Shown: in pieces, positions 1 through 7,593 of the stretch
Layout of the letters: every line of letters begins with the position of its first letter
Position numbering within the stretch: position 1 is the first letter of the stretch
From: Christensenella sp. UBA1782
GTDB taxonomy: Bacteria > Bacillota > Clostridia > Christensenellales > DTU072
NCBI GenBank assembly: GCA_002315475.1
Contig: DCGI01000097.1
Location: 1-19,541, forward strand
DNA: 19,541 nucleotides
Direction of reading: 5' to 3'
Made by a program: the position numbers and the translations under genes
The notes under the pieces: generated by a model
Database searches by the model: none
Told to the model about the DNA's origin: nothing
What the model saw: only the letters and a program-made list of their open reading frames with translations

Positions 1-67
1 TATCGGGAATATCAAAATTTAAAGAAAAACTTTATCTTTAAATTTTGATATTCCCGATACTTTTTTT
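1..67 (+). terminator. Long perfect inverted repeat followed by a T tract
   Basis: Bases 1-24 are exactly complementary to bases 36-59, giving a 24-bp perfect stem with an 11-base loop. Seven T residues follow on the + strand at 61-67. This is the form of an intrinsic terminator for a + strand gene ending left of the window. It may act both ways, but bases left of position 1 are not visible, so a minus-strand T tract cannot be checked. The repeat starts at base 1 and could extend further. A small non-autonomous element is the alternative reading. Confidence 0.6.
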
Positions 68-171
68 ATAGCACCGTTGCTTTCTTTTTTTGCCCGACAT
101 ACGGAGAAGAACGAAACGGCTATTCCAAAACCGACATCTTAGCGACCTTTATGCGGTTTTCATATCGTACG

Positions 172-209
172 AAAAAAACCGAACCCCGTTTTGCGTGGGA
201 TTCGGTTTT
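172..209 (-). terminator. Intrinsic terminator of the TRAP unit
   Basis: On the minus strand AAAACCGAATCCC pairs with GGGGTTCGGTTTT (one U-G pair) around a short loop, and the T run continues to seven residues at 178-172. It lies 42 bases past the stop of the last minus-strand gene, as expected for the end of the dctM transcript. Between this hairpin and the inverted repeat at 1-59 I see nothing else. Confidence 0.85.
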
Positions 210-251
210 CTACGGGCGTTTTTTACGGCCCCCTTTATTTCTCTCGAAACG

Positions 252-572
252 TTATTTTGCTTTTTTTTGTTTCTTTTCTTCCATTTTTCGTTTCCAATAT
301 TGAACGGGATTTTGCCAATTTGCATCCCCTTTCAAATAGAGGAACAGAAAACAAAGTACGGTCGTACCTGTGGAGATTTGAATCAAATAGGTATAGAACG
401 TCTTATACAGCCACGTGCATATTTCGGTAGCGGTTTCTCCGCCGATGCAAAGAGCGACGATATAGCCGACAACGCCAAGACCACCCACAAACAAACAAAT
501 CATCAAAGCATATCCGATAATCCATTCTATTATATCGGCAATTTTATGACATACTTTCTTAAATTTTTCCAT
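252..572 (-). CDS. Small two-helix membrane protein, possible TRAP small subunit
   Basis: This is a 106-residue protein with a basic N-terminus, a hydrophobic helix at about 17-43, a second at about 60-80, and a very basic tail (KRKMEEKKQKKAK). It starts 10 bases after the TRAP large permease stop and has a strong site (GGAGG, 5 bases before the ATG), so the two are clearly co-transcribed. Position suggests the DctQ role, the small membrane subunit of a TRAP transporter. However, DctQ proteins normally have four helices and about 150 or more residues, and I see no DctQ sequence motif. It could instead be an unrelated accessory protein. The gene is real on size, ribosome site and spacing. The function is inferred from position only. 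Confidence 0.75.
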   Translation of the reverse strand: MEKFKKVCHKIADIIEWIIGYALMICLFVGGLGVVGYIVALCIGGETATEICTWLYKTFYTYLIQISTGTTVLCFLFLYLKGDANWQNPVQYWKRKMEEKKQKKAK

Positions 573-582
573 GTTGACCTCC

Positions 583-1980
583 TTATAAGCCCAAAATCGG
601 CAACCAACCTAACAGAACGATGACTTCCAGCAAATACTGAACGGCAACCCACCATAGGTCGTTTTTGATAGTCTTAGCGGGATCGGATTCGGCGATAGAC
701 ATACCGGCGTACATGCCCAAAGCGAGCGGCGGCGTAATTCCGCACATAACACCGCAAAAACAGGGAAGCATGGCTGCGACCAAAACCGGATTTGCCCCTT
801 GCGTGTAGAACAAAGAAATAAAGACCGTACCGAAAATAGACACCAACGAAGAACCGGGAATAACCATACCCATAAAGCAAGTAATCAACGGTATCACGAA
901 CGCCAAGCCGTATTTGCCCATGTTGAGGGAAGTAATAAAACTTGCCAATTCGGTAGTAGCTTGTATATCCTTAAACAAACCGCCGATCATATAACCGAAC
1001 AAACAGGTTCCGACCGTCCCCGCAATACCTTTGGCACTCTTTGCGAGCATTTTTGCGATATTGTTCGGCGTAACTTGTTTTTTATCCTTAAACAACATTA
1101 CGATAACCGCATAGATTGCCGCAATGCCCGCCACGAAGAACAATAAAGAACTCGAGAAGTTTTTGGCACCGCTTTTGCCCAGTCTTTCCACGAAGAAAGC
1201 CATTTCGGGGAAGGAAGTCGCATTGTTGAAGAAAAAGTCCAACAAGAACGGAACGAGAATAATAACGGGCAACAAAAGTCCTTGCCATTCCGTTTTTAAC
1301 GTGTTTTTCAAGCTCGGTATTTTGGCTTTTTCCATCGGTTTAATCTTGTAAACTTTTACGAAAATAAACACCGTCAAGAGTCTTGCCAAAATAAACCACA
1401 ACGAGCATCCCCAACATACGATCCAGAACGAGCCGATAGACATCGATTCTCCCAAGCCCTGCGCCGCAAAAAACGTCGTCAATGCTCCCAAAGCCGCAAC
1501 AATGTTACTGGATGGCGGAATCATATTCCCCAAATAACTGGCGTTGCTTTCCACGTTTGCGGCAAGCTCGGCAGGGAAACCCGACTCTTTCATGGCTTTG
1601 ATGGTAATGACGCCGGTCGACATAACGTTTCCGGGGCCGCTTCCGGACAAAGCTCCCATAAAGCTGGACGATACGACAGCCGCATATCCCGCACCGCCGG
1701 GCAACCTTCCTAACAGTGCCAAAATGATATTGACCGCCCCGTCAATGATTTTTGTCTTGGTCATAATGGCTGACATGGCGATGAACACAACCATAGAATA
1801 CAAAAGCGACGTAGAAAAACCCGTCTCGATGTAATCCCAAAGATGCCCCCACGTGTTGGAAGCAGCCACCAGTACCAAGAATGCTATACCCATAGATTCC
1901 CATATCGGTCTTTTTAACAGAATAAACCAAATACAGATTACGGCAAGCATAATGATAAGATACAAAATAGAACTAGGCAT
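583..1980 (-). CDS. dctM: TRAP-type transporter large permease (DctM-like)
   Basis: This 465-residue integral membrane protein resembles the large subunit of TRAP transporters, the ion-gradient-driven channel component for organic anions such as C4-dicarboxylates, sialic acids or related acids. The family signature is seen as two matching halves: LSGSGPGNVMSTGV at 111-124 with GNMIPPSS at 151-158, and a second MCGITPPLALGMYAG near 412-426. Hydrophobic segments run along nearly the whole length. The start is supported by a full AAGGAGGT site 7 bases upstream. A small membrane protein follows 10 bases later. No DctP-type periplasmic or lipoprotein binding subunit is in the window, so the substrate cannot be judged. 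The family call is good. Other large-permease relatives of the ion transporter superfamily are the alternative. Confidence 0.85.
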   Translation of the reverse strand: MPSSILYLIIMLAVICIWFILLKRPIWESMGIAFLVLVAASNTWGHLWDYIETGFSTSLLYSMVVFIAMSAIMTKTKIIDGAVNIILALLGRLPGGAGYAAVVSSSFMGALSGSGPGNVMSTGVITIKAMKESGFPAELAANVESNASYLGNMIPPSSNIVAALGALTTFFAAQGLGESMSIGSFWIVCWGCSLWFILARLLTVFIFVKVYKIKPMEKAKIPSLKNTLKTEWQGLLLPVIILVPFLLDFFFNNATSFPEMAFFVERLGKSGAKNFSSSLLFFVAGIAAIYAVIVMLFKDKKQVTPNNIAKMLAKSAKGIAGTVGTCLFGYMIGGLFKDIQATTELASFITSLNMGKYGLAFVIPLITCFMGMVIPGSSLVSIFGTVFISLFYTQGANPVLVAAMLPCFCGVMCGITPPLALGMYAGMSIAESDPAKTIKNDLWWVAVQYLLEVIVLLGWLPILGL

Positions 1981-1989
1981 AATCTTTAC

Positions 1990-2016
1990 CTCCTTTTCAC
2001 ACCTAGTATTGTATCA
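1990..2016 (-). promoter_or_regulatory. Candidate extended -10 promoter for dctM
   Basis: On the minus strand TGATACAAT forms an extended -10 element (TACAAT at 2013-2008), about 28 bases before the dctM ATG and just after the preceding operon's terminator. No good -35 box is present at 16-18 bases; the spacer is largely a T run. A start near 2001 would give a short leader holding the AAGGAGGT site at about 1995-1988. Confidence 0.5.
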
Positions 2017-2053
2017 AAAAAAAACACTTATAAACTCGACCTATAGTTTACAT

Positions 2054-2077
2054 AAAAAAAGGCTCTATATGAGCCCT
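2054..2077 (-). terminator. Terminator at the end of the polysaccharide operon
   Basis: Minus-strand GGCTC-ATATA-GAGCC forms a 5-bp stem, extendable by G-U and A-U pairs, followed by seven T residues at 2060-2054. The TAG stop of the HTH gene lies at 2067-2065, so it overlaps the loop and the 3' arm of the stem. The short stem is compensated by the uninterrupted T run. It separates the glycan operon from dctM. Confidence 0.75.
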
Positions 2078-2814
2078 CTTTTAACCGCTATTTCTTGCAA
2101 ATCCGCAATTTTTTCGGGAGAATATCGTTCATAAATCTCCACAAATCTTGATGCATCTTCCTTCTGTTGTTCATTTTTTATCGGAATAAATACCATTCCT
2201 CGCCCTAAATTCTTATAAACAGCCTCTTTTTGTGCTACCTCGATTCTTTGTACACATTGATGTGAAAAAATCATCGGAATTTCTCGTTCCGTCACTTTAG
2301 GAATCGACGTTTTTTCTTTCAACATCAATGATTGGAACTGTCTGGTTAAATTGACGCCAAACAAAATAAACGTATCATAAATAATTATCCTTCGTTTATT
2401 AGGTAATTCGTCAAAATGCAAGTGAACACCGTATTTTTCAAAATGAAACCCTTTCAAATATTTTTCATCGGATGTCTTAACAATGATTTCCGTTATTCCG
2501 ACAAGCATCAAATACGAAATTAAAAAATTGACTATAGGTCTACCTGCTACTTCGCCTTGCAGATTATTTATTCGTATTTCACCAACCCATTGTTCCCTCT
2601 CTTGTACGGAACCGTTTTCATTGGAAATCAAATATTCAATATCGGCATCCAATAAAGCCGAAAGTTGTGTCAACAATGCGGCGTCCGGTAAACAAATCCC
2701 TCTTTCCCACTTAGAAACCGCTTTGTCGGTTACGTGCAGAACGTCGGCTAAAGATTTTTGCGTATACCCTGCCTCTTTTCGTAAAGATGCAAAAATGCTC
2801 CCACTTCTTTCCAT
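2065..2814 (-). CDS. XRE-type HTH protein with a degenerate RmlA-like sugar nucleotidyltransferase domain
   Basis: Residues 5-66 form a clear XRE/Cro helix-turn-helix (LRKEAGYTQKSLADVL followed by KAVSKWERG), so it should bind DNA. Residues about 80-249 resemble glucose-1-phosphate thymidylyltransferase (RmlA): GRPIVNFLISYLMLVGITEIIV at 91-112 matches the region where RmlA has KP..YYPLSTLMLAGI, and the C-terminus (SPEKIADLQEIAVKRGLI) matches the RmlA end that reads LKIACLEEIAYR. The catalytic N-terminal glycine-rich GTR loop of RmlA is absent, so the domain is probably a sensor rather than an enzyme. It is the last gene of the operon, starts 2 bases after the upstream stop without a clear ribosome site, and is therefore probably translated by coupling. 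Role inferred: control of the locus by nucleotide-sugar level. Confidence 0.8.
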   Translation of the reverse strand: MERSGSIFASLRKEAGYTQKSLADVLHVTDKAVSKWERGICLPDAALLTQLSALLDADIEYLISNENGSVQEREQWVGEIRINNLQGEVAGRPIVNFLISYLMLVGITEIIVKTSDEKYLKGFHFEKYGVHLHFDELPNKRRIIIYDTFILFGVNLTRQFQSLMLKEKTSIPKVTEREIPMIFSHQCVQRIEVAQKEAVYKNLGRGMVFIPIKNEQQKEDASRFVEIYERYSPEKIADLQEIAVKRGLI

Positions 2815-2816
2815 AC

Positions 2817-3860
2817 TTATGATAAACCAAGTTCCTCTAAATACGAATCAAACTTCTCTTTTAATCCTTCTCGTGCAGGCATTTGCGAAACAAATTGACC
2901 ACGAGCATTCGCTTCTACCAAAACCCATTCATTGCTATCCGTCAACACAATATCCCATCCCGTATATCGATTACTTGGTAATACATACGCCAATTCCGTT
3001 ACCATTTTCTTCGCTTCTTCCCAAAACGGGATTTGAAAACCGATAATTCTTTTCTGTGAATTAGGATGTACTAAATACTTGATATTACCTTCATCTATTG
3101 CAGCATATATGATTCCGGAAGATACATCGATATTGCCAATGATGCCACCGGCTCTCGCATTGTCTATACACGCTCCATTCTTTCCAAACCTCGCAAACGC
3201 AAACGGAATTTCCACTCGATTATCCATTCGCACCGTTGCCACCCTAATTGTATTTAAGGAATTTGCATGGAATTCGGCAAATTCCGCATTGTTTTTTAGA
3301 ACAGGTTCCATGATAAACCCTTTTTTATATTCCGCCAAAAGACTTTCTATGGTATCCTGTTTCGTAAGCAATCTGACACCTTTCCCGCCGGAACTATCAA
3401 GAGGCTTGCTTATTATTTTATCATTCTCTTGCAAAAAACGATTATATTCATCTATTTGTTCAAGAGATGTTATTTTTATGATTTCTCTTTTATAAAACTT
3501 TCGATATAATTGATATGTTTTTTCTTTTTCATCAAAGATTTCCAAATTTTCATCTTGATTGAGTTTCGAATAATAACCCCATCTTGTTTCTTCCGTAATA
3601 AACTTAAGTTTTCCGGCATGAGACATTGATTTGACATCATACACAAAATATTCATCAACATGAAACCCGTATCTTGCAAAATTATATGCAACATTCACAA
3701 TTTCTTTCTGAAACTCTTTTTTGGAGTACCGAAGTTTACTAAATCTTCTTATCAAGTCGGCTACTTTATACGGTCCTTGTGTTAGTTTTTCAGTTCCTCC
3801 CAAAAAAATATATATATTACAAAACAATCTTGACTTAAACACTACCGATTTATTCTTCAT
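2817..3860 (-). CDS. Sugar-transfer-associated ATP-grasp protein
   Basis: This 347-residue protein has an ATP-grasp fold of the type found in glycan loci and called sugar-transfer-associated ATP-grasp. Visible elements are the ATP-binding lysine in IISKPLDSSGGKGV (149-162, Lys152), the hinge MEPVLKN at 184-190, an NTIRVATV strand at 203-210, and the metal site GWDIVLTD (301-308, Asp303) with LVEANARGQF (314-323, Glu316, Asn318). The motifs look intact, so it is probably an active carboxylate-amine ligase. The substrate is unknown. A GGAG site 5 bases upstream overlaps the preceding TAG stop. It follows the flippase/ATP-grasp fusion by 8 bases and is the third ATP-grasp module in this operon. 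The first 50 residues are basic and hydrophobic, perhaps membrane-contacting. Confidence 0.85.
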   Translation of the reverse strand: MKNKSVVFKSRLFCNIYIFLGGTEKLTQGPYKVADLIRRFSKLRYSKKEFQKEIVNVAYNFARYGFHVDEYFVYDVKSMSHAGKLKFITEETRWGYYSKLNQDENLEIFDEKEKTYQLYRKFYKREIIKITSLEQIDEYNRFLQENDKIISKPLDSSGGKGVRLLTKQDTIESLLAEYKKGFIMEPVLKNNAEFAEFHANSLNTIRVATVRMDNRVEIPFAFARFGKNGACIDNARAGGIIGNIDVSSGIIYAAIDEGNIKYLVHPNSQKRIIGFQIPFWEEAKKMVTELAYVLPSNRYTGWDIVLTDSNEWVLVEANARGQFVSQMPAREGLKEKFDSYLEELGLS

Positions 3861-3868
3861 TTTGGCTC

Positions 3869-6592
3869 CTATATTTCTTCCGGATTAAAGCTTTTTACTA
3901 TTAAATCGTGATTCTCGACATCGTATACATGTAATAACGAATATGTTGAATACAACGCATTCTTTAATTCTTCTATTGTATCTGCAACATATAAGATTTG
4001 TGCAAACCTCTGCCGTACATCGCCTGTATTCTCGACAACATCGCCAACAGAATGATAATATGCAATATATTCAACTTCTTTCATTTGAGAAAGTTTTTCA
4101 AAGCCTTCTATTGATTTTATAGTTCCGCCTTGAATATTAACTTGCAACCTAAGAACATGTTTATTGTTTAGCATGTATACCGTATCATGTATCTCTTTTG
4201 TTTTATCCATAACACCGGTCAAAGAAAATTCTATCATTTTCTCAACCATATCTATTTTCGTCGCTTTTTTGAACCCTCGTTCATATTCTCCACCCGGAAA
4301 TCTACGACCGGGATCATAAAATAGCACATCGTCTTCCGTTAAAAACGCTTGAAAACATGCAGGACCGTTCCGTAAGCCAATGCCTTTCAGCATTTCTTTC
4401 ATTTTTTTATCGGCAATTTCAATATATTTTTGTGCATATTTTGATGGCGATTTATAAACGACATTGATTTTTTCCATACCATATAGTTTGTCTCCAAAAT
4501 ATGCATCCGATACCTGTTGTAAATACGGAACACCCTCTACAAACATATATACGACAAGAATCATTTTGGCATCTTTGATGTATCTTTCCGCTATGGCTTT
4601 TCCGTCTTTTGATTCTTTTTGCGCAATCTCTATCGCCCGTTTTAATTCCTCAGAGTCCGCACATACGCAGGAACCTCTGGAACCTCTACTTTCAGAAGGT
4701 TTAACAAATACTTCATAAGGTAGTTTTTTTACGTCTGTACAATCCATATAGGCTTGATAATCAAACACAGACGGATGCCCAACTGAATACTCTATACATT
4801 TTTCCTTAAAGATACTTTTTTGAGTAAGGATTTCAAACTGTTCGGCAGTACCATAACAATACTTCCCCGTACGTTCACAAAGTTTTACATACGGTTCTTG
4901 AATAAAATCTAACCATCCGGCAATAATGCCATCTATTTTTTCGGTTTCACAGAGCTTTGCCAATTCTTCTGTTTCTGTAACGTTTATTTGGTATTGATGG
5001 TCGGCAATATCCTTTGCGGGTGCTTTGGGTAAGAAATCGGTTACATAAGTTTCTATTCCCATTTCTTTTGCTTTTTCAACAATTTTACAATGCTGCGAAG
5101 CACCGCCCAATACTAATAATTTTTTCCCTTTATACGGCATTTTTTCACCTTCTTTCTTTTTCTTCATTTGCTTTAGAATTTGCAACATATAGTCCATTGT
5201 TTCAAATTTCAAAAGTTTGGCACCGCCGATATAAATAAGCATGCCGAGCGGTACTTGAATCAACAAAGTCAACCAATCACTTAATCCGATAAAGTGAATG
5301 GCATAGACCGCCGCCGCCATGACCAGAGAAAGCAAAATAGACGGCAAAATATCTTTTATTTGTTCTAAATATTTATAATGCAATAGCTTCTTATTCGGCC
5401 AAGAATTGATGATTTGTCCGCAAACACTCGATAAAATACAACTCCATGCCATTGCTTCCACACTAATCCACATAAAGCCGAAAATCAGTGCCAACCCCAG
5501 TGCTTTTTTGATGATTTCCAAAATCAAAAACAAGTCGCTCCGCCCCATGGCTTTGATGGCGTTCAGGTTTGCGGTATGTATCGGATAAAACGCATACGTG
5601 ATGCAGAAAATACGCAAATACAGTACGCAAGGAAGCCATTTATCGGTAAGAAGCAGGGACACGATCGGTTCGGCACAGGCGGCGATTCCCATCATCAGCG
5701 GCCACAAAATAAACGAACTCGTCTTGATGGCTCGACGTGTCATTTCCTTAACGCGTTGACGATTATCTTGTTCTTCACTCATGACCGGCAAAAGGACGCT
5801 GTCGATGGCGGAATTGACGTTCGTCGCAACGTAACCGGGATATTTATTGCCTTGATTGTAATAAGCAAGGTCTTCGGAAGAATACTTTTTACCGATAATC
5901 AACGAGCGTAATTCTTTATATCCCGTATCGAGCAGGGACGAAACCAGCAATTTCCATCCGAAAGAGAACAAACCCTTTAATCGTTTGAACGAGAACACGA
6001 ACTTAGGTCGGAACTTGACCGTTATCCAAAGGATAATGGTATCCATCGTGGCATTGACGAGATATTGCGCCACCAAAGCCCAAACGCCGTATCCGGCATA
6101 CGCCATACCGATTCCGACGCCCGCCGCCGTAATGGTTCCCCCTAAGGTCGCCCAGAAAAATCTCTTAAACAACAAATGTTTGGAAACGTACGCCTGTTGC
6201 ACGTTTTTGACGCCCGAAATGATGATGATCGTCCCGAGCACCCGAATGACCGGTGTCAAATCGGACATCCCGTAGAACTCTGCAATCAACGGTGCGCAAA
6301 AGAACAAAATCGTGTACAACACAATGCACAAAACGATATTGAAGAAGAATACCGTCGAAAAATCAAGAATATCGGCATTTTTCTTCTGAATCAACGCATT
6401 GCCCATACCGCTATCCACAAAAACCTGCAGAATCGTGGTAATCACCGTCACCAACGCCACCGTCCCGTAAACCACCGGATCCAGCAACCGCGCCAACACA
6501 ATAGAAACCACTAAAGTCACTATCTGTGCCCCGCATCGCTCGGCTAAACGCCAAATAAAATTACTGAATACTTTTTTCTTTCTTGCTTCCAT
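3869..6592 (-). CDS. Wzx-like flippase fused to an L-amino-acid-ligase-type ATP-grasp domain
   Basis: This single 907-residue frame has two unrelated halves. Residues 1-480 are a MOP-superfamily polysaccharide flippase (Wzx type): an amphipathic start (SNFIWRLAERCGAQ), then about a dozen membrane helices. It should move lipid-linked repeat units outward. Residues 485-907 are a complete ATP-grasp ligase: nucleotide-fold start KKLLVLGGASQ, ATP lysine in VFVKPSESRGSRGS (Lys631), metal site FYDPGRRFPGG (Asp760 where Glu is usual), and a C-terminal region (822-888) resembling the L-amino-acid ligase C-terminal domain. The junction is lysine-rich. It carries an internal ribosome site and ATG, with a TGA one frame away, so two separate proteins are possible. 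The first ATG lies 2 bases after the upstream stop with no clear ribosome site. Sampled sequence of the flippase half is richer in G+C than the ligase half. Both domain calls are firm; the fusion itself needs read-level confirmation. Confidence 0.85.
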   Translation of the reverse strand: MEARKKKVFSNFIWRLAERCGAQIVTLVVSIVLARLLDPVVYGTVALVTVITTILQVFVDSGMGNALIQKKNADILDFSTVFFFNIVLCIVLYTILFFCAPLIAEFYGMSDLTPVIRVLGTIIIISGVKNVQQAYVSKHLLFKRFFWATLGGTITAAGVGIGMAYAGYGVWALVAQYLVNATMDTIILWITVKFRPKFVFSFKRLKGLFSFGWKLLVSSLLDTGYKELRSLIIGKKYSSEDLAYYNQGNKYPGYVATNVNSAIDSVLLPVMSEEQDNRQRVKEMTRRAIKTSSFILWPLMMGIAACAEPIVSLLLTDKWLPCVLYLRIFCITYAFYPIHTANLNAIKAMGRSDLFLILEIIKKALGLALIFGFMWISVEAMAWSCILSSVCGQIINSWPNKKLLHYKYLEQIKDILPSILLSLVMAAAVYAIHFIGLSDWLTLLIQVPLGMLIYIGGAKLLKFETMDYMLQILKQMKKKKEGEKMPYKGKKLLVLGGASQHCKIVEKAKEMGIETYVTDFLPKAPAKDIADHQYQINVTETEELAKLCETEKIDGIIAGWLDFIQEPYVKLCERTGKYCYGTAEQFEILTQKSIFKEKCIEYSVGHPSVFDYQAYMDCTDVKKLPYEVFVKPSESRGSRGSCVCADSEELKRAIEIAQKESKDGKAIAERYIKDAKMILVVYMFVEGVPYLQQVSDAYFGDKLYGMEKINVVYKSPSKYAQKYIEIADKKMKEMLKGIGLRNGPACFQAFLTEDDVLFYDPGRRFPGGEYERGFKKATKIDMVEKMIEFSLTGVMDKTKEIHDTVYMLNNKHVLRLQVNIQGGTIKSIEGFEKLSQMKEVEYIAYYHSVGDVVENTGDVRQRFAQILYVADTIEELKNALYSTYSLLHVYDVENHDLIVKSFNPEEI
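5138..5151 (-). promoter_or_regulatory. Internal ribosome site and ATG at the flippase/ATP-grasp junction
   Basis: Minus-strand AAGGTGAAAAAATG holds an AAGG core and an in-frame ATG at 5140-5138 (Met485) with ideal spacing. Met485 begins the ATP-grasp module exactly (MPYKGKKLLVLGG). A TGA at 5147-5145 is out of frame by one base. The arrangement is what a tight gene boundary would look like, and it could still allow separate translation of the ligase. Confidence 0.65.
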
Positions 6593-6594
6593 TT

Positions 6595-7593
6595 TTATAA
6601 AAACAATTTTTTGATTTGAATTCTATGTGCTATATATCTCGGCATGGAAGAAAAACCGTACCACAAATTTTTAATCAAAAATAAAAATATATTTTTTTCT
6701 TCTCGAATAATTTTTTGAGCAACATTTTTATTTTCTTCCGTCGGTTTTTTTATTGCCGACAGTATAGCTTTCATGGCTACATAAAAAATTTGAAATTCAT
6801 TATGGAATCGAATCTTGTATACTTCCCAAGCATATTTTCTGCAATCTTTTGCATCCACATAACTTTGATACAATCGATTCTTTTTATAATTATTATTAGA
6901 CCAAGAATCTCCACCCGTCAAAACGACTCGATACGCAGACATAAAGTCTTCTAAATAGTATATTGAACCATTCAATAATAATTCCGTTATCTTTTTTTTA
7001 TCTCCGTTTGCACGTATGGCATGAAAGGCGTCTACATGTTTTTCAAGTGTTTGCAAATAGGGATTTGCACGTATCAATAGCGTTGCCGTTTGTCCGGGAT
7101 AGGAGCCAAAAGCAAGCTCGTCTAAACAAAAAATATGTGTCTTAAAAGGTCCGTAGATTCGATAGGGATTCTTCTCGTACCCTTTACCGTTTTCGTCTAC
7201 AACAAGACAGTTATGCCCTGTCGCCACACATTCCGGATGAGAATCCATAATATCCGCTTGTTTTTGTAACTTGTCGGGATCTATCCAATAATCGTCCCCT
7301 TCACACACAATCATATACTCTCCCTCTACTAACGGGTAAATATATTTATTTGTAAATTTTATTTTTTTTGAGTATTGATTTTCCGTCTGTAAAATCAACT
7401 TAAACTTCATCTCCGGATGTTCCGACACGAATTGTTTTATTAAAGCTTGCGTATCGTCCGTAGAAGCATCATCGTGAATAATCACTTCATAATCAAAAAA
7501 TACTTTTTGTTTGGCAATACCGTTCAATGCTTCCAAAATATACTTTTCGTGATTATAAGTGATAACAATTACGGAAACTTTTATTGAATTCAT
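6595..7593 (-). CDS. GT2-family glycosyltransferase
   Basis: This GT-A fold transferase should add one sugar of the polysaccharide repeat from a nucleotide sugar on the cytoplasmic face. The nucleotide-binding start is IKVSVIVITYNHEKYILEAL, followed by IIHDDASTDDT (38-48) and the metal-binding CEGDDYW (97-103), the form typical of capsule GT2 enzymes. I chose the ATG at 7593 over one 15 bases upstream because GGGAGG lies 7 bases before it and its ATGA overlaps the TGA of the upstream gene by four bases. That gives 332 residues. The C-terminal third is basic and contains a hydrophobic stretch (FLFLIKNLWYGFS), perhaps a membrane contact. Donor and acceptor cannot be told from sequence. Confidence 0.9.
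   Translation of the reverse strand: MNSIKVSVIVITYNHEKYILEALNGIAKQKVFFDYEVIIHDDASTDDTQALIKQFVSEHPEMKFKLILQTENQYSKKIKFTNKYIYPLVEGEYMIVCEGDDYWIDPDKLQKQADIMDSHPECVATGHNCLVVDENGKGYEKNPYRIYGPFKTHIFCLDELAFGSYPGQTATLLIRANPYLQTLEKHVDAFHAIRANGDKKKITELLLNGSIYYLEDFMSAYRVVLTGGDSWSNNNYKKNRLYQSYVDAKDCRKYAWEVYKIRFHNEFQIFYVAMKAILSAIKKPTEENKNVAQKIIREEKNIFLFLIKNLWYGFSSMPRYIAHRIQIKKLFL

Noticed and set aside
90..623. 177-codon open frame on the + strand at the left end
   Set aside because: It crosses the terminator at 172-209 and runs opposite the small membrane protein and the end of dctM; composition is Phe- and Thr-rich without any domain.
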